From: Hevea brasiliensis
Lineage: Eukaryota > Streptophyta > Magnoliopsida > Malpighiales > Euphorbiaceae
DNA length: 64,000 nucleotides
Reading direction: 5' to 3'
Assembly (NCBI RefSeq): GCF_030052815.1
Contig: NC_079499.1
Coordinates: 81,383,183 to 81,447,182, forward strand
Below are positions 23,188 through 35,188 of the stretch, piece by piece (positions within the stretch are counted from its first letter, which is position 1; the number at the start of each line of letters is the position of its first letter). The position numbers and the translations under genes were made by a program. The notes under the pieces were generated by a model. That model saw nothing but the letters and a program-made list of their open reading frames with translations, had not been told where the DNA came from and searched no databases.

Positions 23188-26100
23188 TGTAATACCCCTA
23201 TTTGCATAGCCTGGTATATTTTACTATTCTGGTGATCGGTGTCAGTTCGGATAATTAAGGGGATTAGAACCACATTTAAGACAACTAGATAAGCCCTAAA
23301 TATAAATAATTAGTAATTGTCAATTAGTTAAGTATAAATAAGAAAAACAGAACATAAAAAGTTAAATGAGCCAAGAGTCACAGCGATGGGTGACCTTCTC
23401 GGGAAGGACTGCAAGGTTGATTGAAACTCAAATTTTGAATCGTAAAATGTGACGCTGCGGTCCTTAGGACTATTGTGAACACAGTGGAAAAGAGAAAATC
23501 ACAAAAAAGAATTGTTAAGCTAGTCAAATAATTAGGTCAGGGATCCGGAAGAAATATTGAATTATTTATAAACCGGGTTGAACTGAAGAGGGGCAATTCA
23601 GTTAATTGACCCCTGGAGCTGACTCCTGACCTAACTGTCAAATAAAATTGGAGAAAAGAAAATTTTGGAATCGAGAATTAATAAAAAAACTAATAGAAAA
23701 ATAAATAGAAAAAAAAAAGAAAAAGGAAAAGTGAAAAGCGATGACATCATGCATGATGCAATAAATATTATAATTAACAAATTTAATTAATTTAATTTGT
23801 GGTCTTCCTAAAGGATTAATTCATAAAAGGAAAAGAAAAAAAAAAGTCCATCTTCTTCTCCCTTAGCCGTGACCTCTCTCTCTCTTCCCTCTTCCTCACT
23901 GAACTCCATTGAAGCTCATTGTTTGAGCTTGAAGAACCAAAAATTCCACCATAGAAAAATTACTCACTATAGTTAAAACTTGTTTTGGCAACTAGAAGAG
24001 GATATTGAAGAAGAGAGAAAGAAGAATATAAGAGGTTTGAAAAGGAAAAGTTTTCTGCACTAAGGTTAGTAAACTAAACTTAATTTTCTAATTGAATTAA
24101 TTTTGATTATAGTTGAAAAAACCTAGAAATATGCTTAAAATTAAATGAAAACATCTTTGTAGGCCTAGGTATAAAATTTGGCCAGCTAGGGTTTGTGATG
24201 GAAATGTATGTATTTTGATTGAATTAATTATGTTAGGAAGCTTAATTGAGTGATGGAGTGATGTTGGTATGCTTTGAATTAGTTAAATGTAACAAATATG
24301 TGAATTAGGGTTTGGGCCTAAGGTTTTGGAAGCCAAAAATTGGAGAATTAGTCAAATAGTGTGTTTGACCTAGTTTGAGCTGAAAAATGGTAATTTGTGA
24401 CCAATTGGGGTATGTTGGAAGTGTTGGAATCAAGTGGAGATTTGGATTGGATGTGGGCATTATGCAGGCAGCATGACCAAGGTCCCTTTCAGGGACCAAA
24501 ATTGAAAATTTAACAACCCAATTGGTATGAGGCCAATTGAGAATGAAACTAGACACAAAATGACACATTTTTCATTCAGGAATCATGCCCAGAAAGTGAC
24601 CATAGCATAGTAAACAAATTGGCCAAATCCGAATTAGGGCATACTGACCTGTACAAAAATGACCAAATGAACAGTGTTTGTTCATTTGGCAATAACTTGG
24701 GCTAGGCAGGTCCAAATGACTTGATTTTTGTGGAATTAGAAAGTTATGACATAGTAATACAACTTTTATGAAGAACACAAACCCAAATTATGCCCTTAAC
24801 CAAGTCATTTGGCCACCCAAATTTAGTGACCTAAAATTGCCATAACCAATTTAGTGCCCAGAAAATCTGGGTTAAGTCCAATCCGACAGCCATGTTCAAA
24901 TGGCTATAACTTGAGCTAAAAAACTCCAAATGGAGTGATTCAAAAAGGGACATAAAGTTAAGATAATAAGGAACAATTTCTATGAAGAAATCTTAGCCAA
25001 AATCTAACAGCAACATAACCAATGGAACAGTGCAAAACAGGATACCAAAACTGAAAATTTGCAATTTTACCTAAAAGACTTAGAATTTGAGAAAACAACC
25101 AAAACCAACAAATTAGGTTACCAAAATGTGGTATGTGGGTGAAGTTGGAATTTCCATACCTATTAAGCCTTAGAAAGTCAACAAATTAACTTGAATAGTG
25201 TCGTGGATAGTAACTCCGAAACACAAATTTTAAAGAACGTCAAGTTTAGCATATTAAAGCTAGGTAAAAGTGAATTTGAATTTATTTTTGAATTTATGCT
25301 AAGTTATGATACTAAAACACTATGAAACTGTGTATTTCAGTGGAAAAGAATACCGAGAAAAAACCCGCGGAGTCGAATCAAGGCCAAGAGGCGACTCGTA
25401 TAAGGTTTGTGCACAACATAGAATTTCCGTAAATTTTCTTCTGCACATCGTTTTGAATGAATTGAAATATTTAATTGTGACATTATCGTATTAAAATATT
25501 TATTATGCTTTTGTTTCAAATGGTTGAAAGTTTATTTGTATATATTTGAAATGGTATTAAATGTTTAGTAAATTGTTAAGATATTTTTGAAACCAAAGTG
25601 TCATGATCACATATTTGAATACCTCACTAGCATGACTAGTGGGGCTAGTGGGGAAAATTAGTTTCGAATTTTGATTCCTTCTCTGGCTGAAGTGTTGAGG
25701 TGTGTGCTAGTAGAAGAAGAAAAAGAATGGGTTCCCATATATTTGAGCTAGTTAGCCTTGTGTTGTGACTTCTCATAAGTGAGATTAATATGTTTCGAAT
25801 GGCATGATATAACTGTGTGTGTTTTTATGAAATTTGTTTTGAGGCTTTTAAAATGAAATTGTTTGGATTTAAAATTTTATAAATCATGTTTTGGATTTAT
25901 ATCGCATGTGCAGTTTAATTTTTGAATAAGTACGATTTAAATTCTGCATAAAGATTATTTTTGTTATGTTGTGTACCACTAATTCCTAGTACTCAGAGAT
26001 GGCTATTATTGCTGTCGTAGATATAAAGACTAGAGGAGCAACAGAGTAAGTTGTTGAGGATTGAGGAGCTACCTGCTTGAAGTCTATCGGTTATATTTTA

Positions 26101-26717
26101 TACCCTGATTGTAAAAACTATTTTGATATATGTAAATATATGTAACTGTATGGACATGTCAATTTGGTTATGAGCTGTTGTATAAAGTTATATAAAGCTT
26201 GTAATAAATTTTTGTTTGGATTTTTCTTAATGTAAATTTTTGTAATAATGTATATAAATTGTTTTATCTTTAATGAAATATGAATGAAAGTATTTTATTT
26301 TAAAATTAATGAAATTGATCAATAGTATTTTGATGATTGTTGAATTTTAGAAATTGAGAAATGATGTTGAAAACTGTTGGGATGGTTGTGGAATTGATGA
26401 AGTTGTTAAGATAAATTATTGGAAGTGCTTTTTTTAGGTATTTGAAGAACTGTTTTCTCAAAATACAGACGGCACTCTGCCGAAATTTCTATAAAATTTG
26501 TGAAAAAATAAAATGGGTCAAAAATTTTTACTAATCTTAAAACTTCGAATAAATGATTTTAATATCTATTTGAAAATGCTCACTACTTGTAAAAGTAAGA
26601 AAATTTTTTTAAAATCCCTTGTAGGGTACTTAATGAATTATCGGTAGATGAAGTTCGGTAGTTCATTAGGTATTCTACAGGATCATGTTATGCCTGACAG
26701 AGGGGTAAGGTGTGACA
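23188..26717 (+). mobile_element. Solo LTR, family A, inside Athila
   Basis: Plus orientation: it starts TGTAATACCCCTATTTG and ends AGGTGTGACA, 3530 bp, flanked by perfect 5-bp TSDs CCTAT (23183-23187 and 26718-26722). There is no PBS, coding region or second LTR, so this is a solo LTR left by LTR-LTR recombination. It resembles the LTRs of A2 and A3. It contains a hairpin at 24663-24689 and the repeat-unit blocks at about 24574, 24768 and 24982. The short ORFs inside (for example near 25306-25494) are not supported as genes. Confidence 0.92.
24663..24689. repeat. LTR hairpin, 11-bp arms
   Basis: Arm CCAAATGAACA, 5-base loop, perfect reverse complement. It corresponds to 9156-9182. Confidence 0.85.
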
Positions 26718-26737
26718 CCTATTCTATAGTCCTAGCT

Positions 26738-28036
26738 CTAAAAGATCTCTGATGGTGATGATGGCGATGCTGGCTCCTCCTCATCATCTAGCTTCTCCAT
26801 TAGCATGTCCAATATGTTGTGGGCTTCCTGGAGGCTGTCCTCAATTGCTCGCATTATGTTATATATGGTGGTCTCCGTGGGCTGTAGGTATGCGAGGACC
26901 GGATCTGTTGGTGGTGGTGTGTATGGAGGCACTCGAATGGGGGACTCTTGGAACATCCGCTCTTAGCCTTCTTCTTGAGGCTGCAAAGTCTCGCTGGGTC
27001 CTTCTCATGCTTCATCTCTTCGAGGGATGGCGTTCCTTTCGGCATCCAGCAGGTAGCATGTATTGCCCACCTTCTTACATATCCCTATGGATATACAGAT
27101 AATTTGTTCTATTCTTATCGTTCTAGTGACAGAGTGCAGCTTGTGATGTCCTGGAACGAAGCTGAAGTGGAGGGCAATAGTTATGACAAGGCCACAAAGC
27201 ACGATGTGCCCAGTAGACTGATGATAGAGGTGGCAGAGATGGTTGCACAAAAAGAAGCCAGTGCTGCAGCACTATCTGGTGACCATACACTATAAGAAGA
27301 ATAGCTCGTTGTTATTTACAATGCCAAGGCTATCGCCATGGCCCATGATGGTGTGGACGGCAAACCGATGCATATAGCACCGGGCTGGACTTGTGATGCC
27401 CATGGATTTGGACTTGCTGGAGTTAGATGGCTCCGTGTTCAGTGTAATGAAACTCTAAAAGTTGATGCTGTTGTAGAGCATGCGATTCCTAGGGATCTCC
27501 TAGTGGCCGACACTGTCAAAGCCAAAGATGGCATTGAACTCATCTATGTTCATCACCTGGTCGACACCGAGGAGGCAAAATTCAATCCTACCCCTATCCT
27601 CCCTATTGGTAGGCCATAAGGTGGCCTTGAAACTGCCCAAAAACTTTAGTGTGGTGTCCCGGTATGCTAGAAACTAGAGTTGGGCGAACCTTGTCCACCC
27701 GATGCTATCGAGTAGCCCATTGAATTCATTGTGCAGCCTAATTTACTCTAGCAGCAGAAAATCCATGTATTTGGTGGAGCTTATTTTCCAGGTGTGAAGC
27801 TGGGTGCACATTACCTTATGGGCATCATCACGGAATCCCTAAGGGATGGAGATTTCGGGTTGTGGAGCGGCTTGTGGTTGGGGTTACGGTAGAGGATGGG
27901 CTGGTTGAGATGGTTGGGGAGAGACTACCCTTGTTCTTGGGCATTGGGGAGGCAGCTGAGGTGGAGAAGATGAGGATTCTCCTCTTTGCCTCGAGGAAGA
28001 GCCAATTCTTCTCACATATTGCTTTACAGGAGCCAT
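26738..28036 (-). pseudogene. Athila env-like ORF3 (ATHILA ORF-1-family-like), nonsense-riddled
   Basis: From ATG 28036 (MAPVKQYVRRIGSSSRQRGE) to the stop at 26738 is exactly 433 codons in one frame, with no frameshift and ten internal stops (six TAG, three TAA, one TGA). Readable blocks are a basic/Pro-rich N-terminus, IGWTRFAQL, TLKFLGSFKATLWPTNR, IFGFDSVGH, MGHGDSLGIVNNNELFFL, GHIVLCGLVITIALHFSFVPG and an acidic C-terminus (MEKLDDEEEPASPSSPSEIF). The FFL*CM and GHIxxCGLxTxIA-type blocks match, from memory, the ORF that follows pol in Athila elements, often called env-like. I see no convincing signal peptide or transmembrane segment. It lies downstream of integrase with its own TATA-like box. 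Confidence 0.75.
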
Positions 28037-28096
28037 TGATAAGTTTTTGGGAAGGAGAAGAGTAGGGTTTGGTGAAGGGAGATGAGATTTGAGGGG

Positions 28097-28104
28097 TTTT
28101 TATA
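28097..28104 (-). promoter_or_regulatory. TATA-like box upstream of Athila ORF3
   Basis: The minus strand reads TATAAAAA within CTATAAAAACCCC, about 60 bases before the ORF3 ATG at 28036. A CT-rich, ATG-free leader follows. It is consistent with an internal promoter; this is not proven. Confidence 0.5.
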
Positions 28105-28224
28105 GACTAGGAGGGGTAGAGATGAAGGGTTTTGCCTTTATGAATGGTTTTAATGCTAGGGGTGCATTTAAAGAGCAGTTAGGACTCTTCGTTTCGCGCA
28201 TTTCACGCCCCAGTAGTCGCGTCT

Positions 28225-28600
28225 GCGACATGATATATGGGTCGTTTATCACTAGATGGGTCTTGAGATGTAGGGCCGTGTAAATTTTTGCCTGAAAATT
28301 TCAAATTTTGTTGTAGTACACGGCCCGTGTAAATGAGCTTTGGGACATATGTAACTTTATGTCTCCCAAGTTGCTTTACTGGATATGTTACATGGCTCAT
28401 GTCAAATACAAGGAGGCCCGTGTAACTCCCTGGCTTTAAGTTATTTTGCTAGAGACATTACATGGTTCGTGTAAATTGGGCTATGGACCAGTGTAACTTT
28501 CTGTCTCCCTCAGAGTTAAAAATACAAGAAATTTACGGACTTCTAGAAAGTTACACGGGGCGTGTAAAACCAGTACATGACCAGTGTAATTTTCTGATTT
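28225..28600 (-). promoter_or_regulatory. Cluster of ACACGG/CCGTGT palindromes upstream of ORF3
   Basis: Seven exact ACACG or CGTGT cores lie in about 330 bases, several as palindromes such as TACACGGCCCGTGTA (near 28318) and TTACACGGGGCGTGTAA (near 28553), with decayed forms (ACATGG, CAGTGTAA) between. The same motif cluster lies upstream of the TATA box in both Athila LTRs. Confidence 0.55.
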
Positions 28601-28604
28601 TCCA

Positions 28605-28958
28605 AATTTTTGTCAAATGAAAAATTTTTATCATCACAACACATGAAATGGATGTAAAGTTTAGCAATAGAACTACTTCCCTGGTTTTGTCCAATTTTCC
28701 CTTTTGTGGTTTTGACTTGGTGATTCCTTTCCTCTCTTGTTCTCTACTCCCCTTTCTAAAAAATCCTACAAAATGAAATGGTAATAAGTACGAAACAAAA
28801 ATTAATATGAAAAAGGATAAAAAAGAAAAGTTCAAAAAATTTTTTTGGTTGCCTCCCAAAAAGCGCTTGTTTATAGTCTTTAACTAGACTTTGCTTGTTT
28901 ATGGTCTGTCGGTAGCATGGTCGAGGGTGCAATTGACTCCCATTTCTATGGGTTCTCC
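28605..28958 (-). other. Gap between integrase and ORF3 promoter region
   Basis: AT-rich Athila sequence without a supported gene. Nothing recognised beyond homopolymer runs. Confidence 0.5.
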
Positions 28959-30140
28959 CTAAAAGTAAGGCTTCAGCCTCTGCCCATTGACCTTAAATGC
29001 ACCTGAGATTTCACTCCACACTTCTACTGCTCCATGTGGGAAGACTTGGGTGACCTTGAAAGGTCCGGACCATCTTGATTTTAGCTTCCCTGGAAAGAGT
29101 TTCAATCTAGACTTGAATAAGAGGACAAGATCTCCTTCTTTTATTTCTTTCATTGCTATGCGTCTGTTATGCCATCTTTTGGTTTTATCCTTGAAAAATT
29201 TAGCGTTTTCGTATGCATCCTGTTGGATTTCTTCCAACTCATTCAGTTGTAGGAGTCTTTTCTCACCAGCAGCTTTGAGGTCAAAGTTTAGGATCTGAAT
29301 TGCCCAGTAAGCTTTATGCTTAAGTTCAACAGGGAGATGGCATAATTTTCCATAAACCAGTCAGAAGAGTATTGTACCAATTGAGGTTTTATATGCAGTG
29401 CGGTATGCCCATAGTGCATCATCTAACTTCATGCACTAGTCCTTCCTGGATCTGTTTATAGTTTTCTCCATAATCTTTTTTAGTTCCATGTTTGAGATTT
29501 CTACTTGATCGCTGGTTTGAGGATGATAAGGTGTGGCCAACTTGTGAGTCACTCCATACTTTTTTAGTAGTGTTTCAAATTTTTGGTTACAGAAGTGACT
29601 TCCTCCATCGCTGATTATTGCTCGTGGTGTGCCAAATCTTGTAATGATGTTCTTCATAAGGAACCTTGTGACCACTCTAGCATTGTTGGTTGGTGTTGCA
29701 ATTGCTTCTACCCATTTTGACACACAATCAACTCCAACCAGAATATACTTGTTACCAAGGGAAGAGGGAAATGGGCTCATGAAGTCTATTCCCCATACAT
29801 CAAACAATTCTATCTCAAGTATACCATGCAGTGGCATTTCATTCCTTCTTAAACTGTTACCTATTCTTTGGCATTGATCACAAGCTAGCACAAAGGATCT
29901 TACATACTTAAACAAATGTGGTCATTAAAACCCTGCTTGCAAAATCTTAGCTGTGGTTTTTGAGGTGCCGAAGTGTCCTCCATATAGTGATGAATGGCAG
30001 TGATGGATGATACTTTCCATATCTTCCTCTATTATGCATCTTCTTATCAGCCCATCATTACATCTCTTGTACAGTAGAGGTTCCACCCATATGTAATATC
30101 TCACATCATGTAAGAATTTCTTCCTTTGCTGATAAGTCAT
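28959..30140 (-). pseudogene. pol: Athila integrase
   Basis: The minus strand shows the HHCC zinc domain (HHCHSSLYGGHFGTSKT near 30030, then CDQCQRIGN near 29880), the catalytic core with D ([13 protein letters not shown]), D ([12 protein letters not shown]) and E (near [12 protein letters not shown] at about 29490), then the C-terminal region (ARRIAM-like basic stretch, GDLVLLFKSRLKLFPGKLKSRWSGPF, NGQRLKPYF) ending at 28959. Stops or frame breaks lie at about 29925, 29435 and 29320. No chromodomain follows, as expected for Athila. Confidence 0.88.
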
Positions 30141-30266
30141 GTATGGAGGCAGTACCCTGCATACAAGAAAATTAACAAAGTCAGCGTATCATGGAGCCTT
30201 GGAGAATGCAAGTAATTGCTCATCAGGAAATGAATCATCAATTGCCAAATCTTCGAAGTCCCCTAT

Positions 30267-31176
30267 TTACTCCAATTTTAGTCTGGAAAGATGGTCAGCT
30301 ATTACATTATCTGATCCTTTTTTGTCCTTAATTTCAAGGTCAAATTCTTGCAGGAGTATAATCCATCGAATCAGCCTTGGTTTTGCTTCCTTCTTGTTAA
30401 AAAAGGTACCGGATTGCAGCATGATCTGTGAATACAATGACTTTTGACCCAATGAGGTCAAATCTGAACTTGTCCATTGTAAACACCACTGCTAGGAATT
30501 CCTTCTCTGTGGTGGCATAATTGATTTGCGCATCATTGAGTGTCTTGCTAGCATAATAAATAGCATGGAGCTTTTTATATTTTCTTTGCCTGAGCACTGC
30601 TCCAACTGCAAAGTCACTCGCGTCGCACATCACCTCGAATGGTAGCTCCCAATTTGGTGGCTGCATTATTGGTGCTGATATCAGGGCTTCTTTGATCCTG
30701 TTAAAGGAGACAAGGATATTTTCATCAAAATCAAAGGGAACATCTTGACTTAACAAGTTGGTAAGTGGCTTAGCTATTTTGGAAAAGTCCTTGATGAATC
30801 TCCTATAGAATCCTGCATGTCATAAAAAGCTTCGCACTCCCTTGACTGATGTTGGTGGTGGCATGTTTTCAGTGATCTCAATTTTTGCCTTATCAACTTC
30901 AATGCCTCTTTCTGATATCAAATGTCCTAGAACTATGGCTTCCCATACCATGAAGTGGCATTTTTCCCAATTTAAGATCAGGTTTAATTCTTCACATCTT
31001 TGCAACACCTTAGATAAATTAGCTAGGCAATCATCAAAAGTAGTTCCATAGACAAAAAATCATCCATAAAAACTTCCATGATATCTTCAATTTAATAAGA
31101 AAAGATAGCCATCATGCATCTTTGAAAGGTAGTAGGGGCATTACAAAGACTAAAAGGCATTCTCCTATATGTAAAT
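30267..31176 (-). pseudogene. pol: Athila RT (C-terminal part) and RNase H
   Basis: On the minus strand from the solo LTR junction: YRRMPFSLCNAPTTFQRCMMAIFSY (31170-31095), then the catalytic FMDD (about 31055), the thumb (EELNLILNWEKCHFMVWEAIVLGHLIS, 31008-30900), and connection and RNase H (VMCDASDFAVGAVLRQRK near 30640, [49 protein letters not shown] near 30280). There are several stops. The N-terminal RT is at 34346-35134 beyond the solo LTR. The two halves join in frame at GTF-YRRMP. Confidence 0.88.
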
Positions 31177-34100
31177 TGTAACACATTCACTGTAACCATT
31201 ATGTACATTCTACTATTCTGGTGACTAGTGTCGGTCCGGACAGCTAGAACATCTAGAAAAATATTTAAACTAAAGTGAAGAACCATAATTAACTCAAATA
31301 TTAATAAAAAAAGTTCAATAAAAATTTTAGAAATAAAATACAACCAAGTTATATGAGCCGGTGCCCTAGCGATGGGTAACCCAGTGGTAAGTTGTGGTTC
31401 TCGCAACTAGGAGCCCTAAGCCCTGGAGAAAATTCATAAAATAATTTTTGAGACTCTAGGGAAGAGTCATTGAGGTTTCTATGGCATTAGAATGCCAAGA
31501 AAATACTTAGAAAATTTTTTTGATTGGTACAGACGATTTTAGCTCAATAAGCCAAACGGAGGGCATTTTGGTCATTTTGTCTTTAGAGATGATTTTTGAT
31601 CGACTTGTCCAGTTAAGTAAATAATTATTATGACATAAAATATGAATAAATATTGCTAAAAATTAAATTGAAAATGAGTAGAAAAGAAAAAAAAAAGAAA
31701 ATGGATTTAATGGGAATTTTGACATCATTATGATGTTATTAAAACCCTAATGACCAATAACATTATGACACATGTCCTTAACCCATTTAAAATGAATAAA
31801 ATGGGCAAAAAATGAAAAAAAAAAAGATTCCTTCTTCTTCCCATTTCCAACCGTGACCCATCTCTCCCTCCATTAAAATTCCTTTCATTTTCTCTCTTCC
31901 AAACCTTGAATTCTCACCACTAAACCCTAAGTTCTTTTCATTAAAAATTGTTCTTACCTCTTGGGAAGGTGTTTGGCAGCCAAGAAAATCAAGAAAAGTA
32001 AAGTTTAAGCTTGGGAAAAATTCTGCCCAAAGAGGTTAGTGCCTCACTTTTACTTCTTTTCTTTTTCATATGTGGAAACTAAGTTGAATGAAGGTGAAAT
32101 TCATGAAAAAATGATATAAATGATGCATGAATGAAGAATTGGATTTTTGGCCAGCTTTATTGGAATGGTAGTTTGATATTTTTGATGATTTTGAAAGGCT
32201 TATAAATGGTGATTGATGTGTAAACATAAATTTGAAATCGATTAGTTTGCTTAATTTGCTAGGTGTTGGGTGAACCTAGAATTGAGAGTTAGGGTTTGGG
32301 GCACAAATTTGAGATTTTGTTCATGTATTGGTGAAAGGAAGTTCTAATGGTCAATTAGTGACCATTTGGCTATGTGTAATTAGGAAATGAAGTGATTTGT
32401 TCCATGGGAATTGAAGTTAGGAAGGCTGCCCTTGATGACCTGCAGGTCTGGATGTGAGTCCAGCAAGTTTGGGTAGCCATAACTTGGGTTGTATAGGTTC
32501 AATTGGTGCAAAGACAATTGGACATGAAATTAGACACATAATGGCACAACTTTGATGAAGGAACCTTGTCCAGAAACCAAACTTAGGATGCCTTAAAAAT
32601 TGACCAAATCCGGGTGACTTGCATTGTGCCTGGGCAAAATGACCAAATGAATAGTGTCTATTCATTTGGTCATAACTCAGTGTAAGGTCCAATTGACCTG
32701 AAATTTTACCAGCAGAAATCTGAGATATAGAAATACAACTTGTATGAAGAAACCTAACCCAAATTTTGACATAACATGCTCAAAAAGTGACCTGCAGTCA
32801 CTGCACAAAAAACTGTAGATTCGGTCAGCCCAGAAAATCTAGAAAGTTTGCAATTCGGCCAGTTATGGTATTTAGGCCATAACTTGAGCTACAAAACTCC
32901 AAATGGAGTGATTCAAAAAATTAAATATAACTAGACACAATAAGGAACAACTTTCATGTTGGCAACTTTGCCAAATTCCTACTGTAAAAATGATCAATGG
33001 AATAATAAACACATAGCTTGAAATCTGAAAATTTTAAACAACTAACACTAAGCTTAGAAATGATATTGGCAACCAATACCAACAACTTTAGAATGAAAAA
33101 TATGGTATGTTGGGAGCATTAGAACCAATGTACCTATTGCCTATGCAAAAGTCAACATTTTAGTTAACTAATGAAATGAATAGTAACACCTAAACTTAAA
33201 TTTCAAGAATTGTACAATTTAAAAGTGTAACATGCCCTGGTACACCTAGCAAGATTGGTTTGGATAGGTTGGCATGTTAATAGTGTTCAGTTAGCAGTAC
33301 TGCACATGGCATTATGCCATTCTGTGATTTCATGGCTTTTAGCCATTTTGACATCATGTTGATACTTGGCATTGTGCCTAATGTTATTACAACTTATTAG
33401 CTGTTCTGTTGCATACCGGGAGATACATATGTGACCGATGGTGTAACGGCCCGAGGTACTTGATACCTAGTGCCAGTTTACCTGTTTATCCAGTCCAGTT
33501 ATCCAGTATAGGTTACTTGAGCAACTAAAAATGAAAGTGGATAAATTTAATTAAATTATGAATATAACAAGTACAAAATAAATAAGATTACCAATAATGA
33601 TCGAAAAATTATCTGCATAAGATATCAGAATATGCACTTCATATTTATTTTCTATTATTTCTTTTTATTCTATTGTTGGCATCACTAAGCATTATTGCTT
33701 AGCACATTGCTTTTTGCCACGCGTAGGTTCTGGAGAGACCGACCGAGAGCCCAGTAGACCACAGACTGGGTGAGACCTTCTGCAGCTCTGCATAGTGTCC
33801 GTGTCACCTCACCGTCATCAGTGCATTGGTAGGACACTAGGTTTTATTTTGATATTTTGTAATTAACTTTTACTTTCTTATGTGAAATTGAAACTCATGT
33901 AATATATTTTGTTATCAATGTAAATAGTATAAATTATGTTTTTGAATGAAAAAGTGAATATTTATTGATGACTTTTATATGAATTTCATATGAAATGAAT
34001 GAATGAGAAATGGGAGTATATTTGAGAAATATTGAGATTTTGTTGATGCAATAGAGTTTGGGATTGATTGAAAATTTTGGAAGTGTTTTTCATAGGTTCC

Positions 34101-34345
34101 GAAGAACTGTTTTATCCATTTTTAGTTGGCACTCTGCCGGATTTTCTATAAAAATTGCGGAACCTCAAATAAATTTATGTTTTTCATAAATGACTTAAAT
34201 GAATTATATTTCATAAATTGTACTTCATAACTATGAAAAAAATTAATTAGGAAGAATGAAAATGATTGAAATAAAATAGGGTATTCCGGTACAGTGTGTG
34301 GCATATCTTACTCGGCTACACTATAGACGGGTAAGGGGTGTCAGA
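31177..34345 (+). mobile_element. Solo LTR, family B, inside Athila RT
   Basis: Plus orientation: it starts TGTAACACATTCACTG and ends GGGGTGTCAGA, 3169 bp, flanked by TAAAT (31172-31176) and CAAAT (34346-34350), a TSD with one C-to-T change. It is collinear with the B LTR in reverse (GGTGACTAGTGTCGGTCCGG; TCTTACTCGGCTACACTATA). Without it the Athila RT reads through GTFAYRRMPF-like sequence. No PBS, ORF or second LTR is present. Confidence 0.9.
32641..32671. repeat. LTR hairpin, perfect 14-bp arms
   Basis: Arm GACCAAATGAATAG, loop TGT, perfect reverse complement. Relative to 9156-9182 a C-G pair has become T-A, so pairing is kept. Confidence 0.9.
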
Positions 34346-35134
34346 CAAATGTTCCATAGGGACAAGTGAATGTTGTCTTTTCTTGGTCTTTTGGGTGAAT
34401 AGAAATTTGAAAGAATCCCGAATACCCATCTAGATAACAGAAATAAGAGTGTTTTTCTAACCTTTCTAACATTTGGTCGATGAAGGGGAGAGGGAAATGG
34501 TCTTTTCTGGTGGCACTATTCAATTTCTATAATCTATGCACATTCGCCAACCAATGACTACTCTAGTAGGGATTAGTTCATTGTTTGCATTTTGGATAAT
34601 AGTTGTCCCACCTTTCTTAGGAACTACATGTATTAGACTAACCTATTTACTATAAAAAATTGGGTATATGATACCTGTATCTAATAGTTTTAAAATTTCT
34701 TTCTTGACTACTTCTTTCATGTTTGGGTTAAGTCTTCTTTGGTGTTCCATAGTGGGTTTACTATTTTCTTTCATGGGTATCCTATGCATGCAAATCAAAG
34801 GGTTGATTCCCTTTAGGTCTTCTATTTTATACCCTATGGCTTTGCTATGGATCCTAAGTTCTTTTAACAATTTTTCCTCTTCTAACTTAGATAGGCTAGC
34901 ATTGATTATAATAGGATATTTAGAATTTGAGTCCAAAAATGTGTACCTTAGTGAGGAGGGGAGAGGTTTAAGCTCTACCTGTTTGGCATTTTCCTGGAGC
35001 TTACCTTTGGTATGTTCCACCTTCAACTTCTCCATCTCGGAAGCCTTAGCTAAGTTTAAGGGTGGATAAGCTGCTAACTGTTGTGCACAGGATGCCATTT
35101 CTGTATTTTCATCATCCACTGTGTGGCTATGCAC
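34346..35134 (-). pseudogene. pol: Athila protease-RT linker and RT N-terminal part
   Basis: The minus strand reads ELKPLPSSLRYTFLDSNSKYPIIINASLS (linker), HRRLNPNMKEVVKKEILKLLDTGIIYPI (RT entry), then WRMCIDYRN, LPFIDQMLERLEKHSYFCYLDGYSGFFQI (palm), ending KTTFTCPYGTF at the solo LTR. A stop follows IFYSK at about 34643, another lies near 34540, and there is one frame change. Confidence 0.87.
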
Positions 35135-35188
35135 AATACATGCTTCAAGAGGATCTTTAGGATGTGTCTTATGGAATTCCTTTTCAAC

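Noticed and set aside
27338..27619. Plus-strand ORFs at 26752-28065
   Set aside because: They are antisense to ORF3. The minus strand gives the coherent 433-codon Athila frame.
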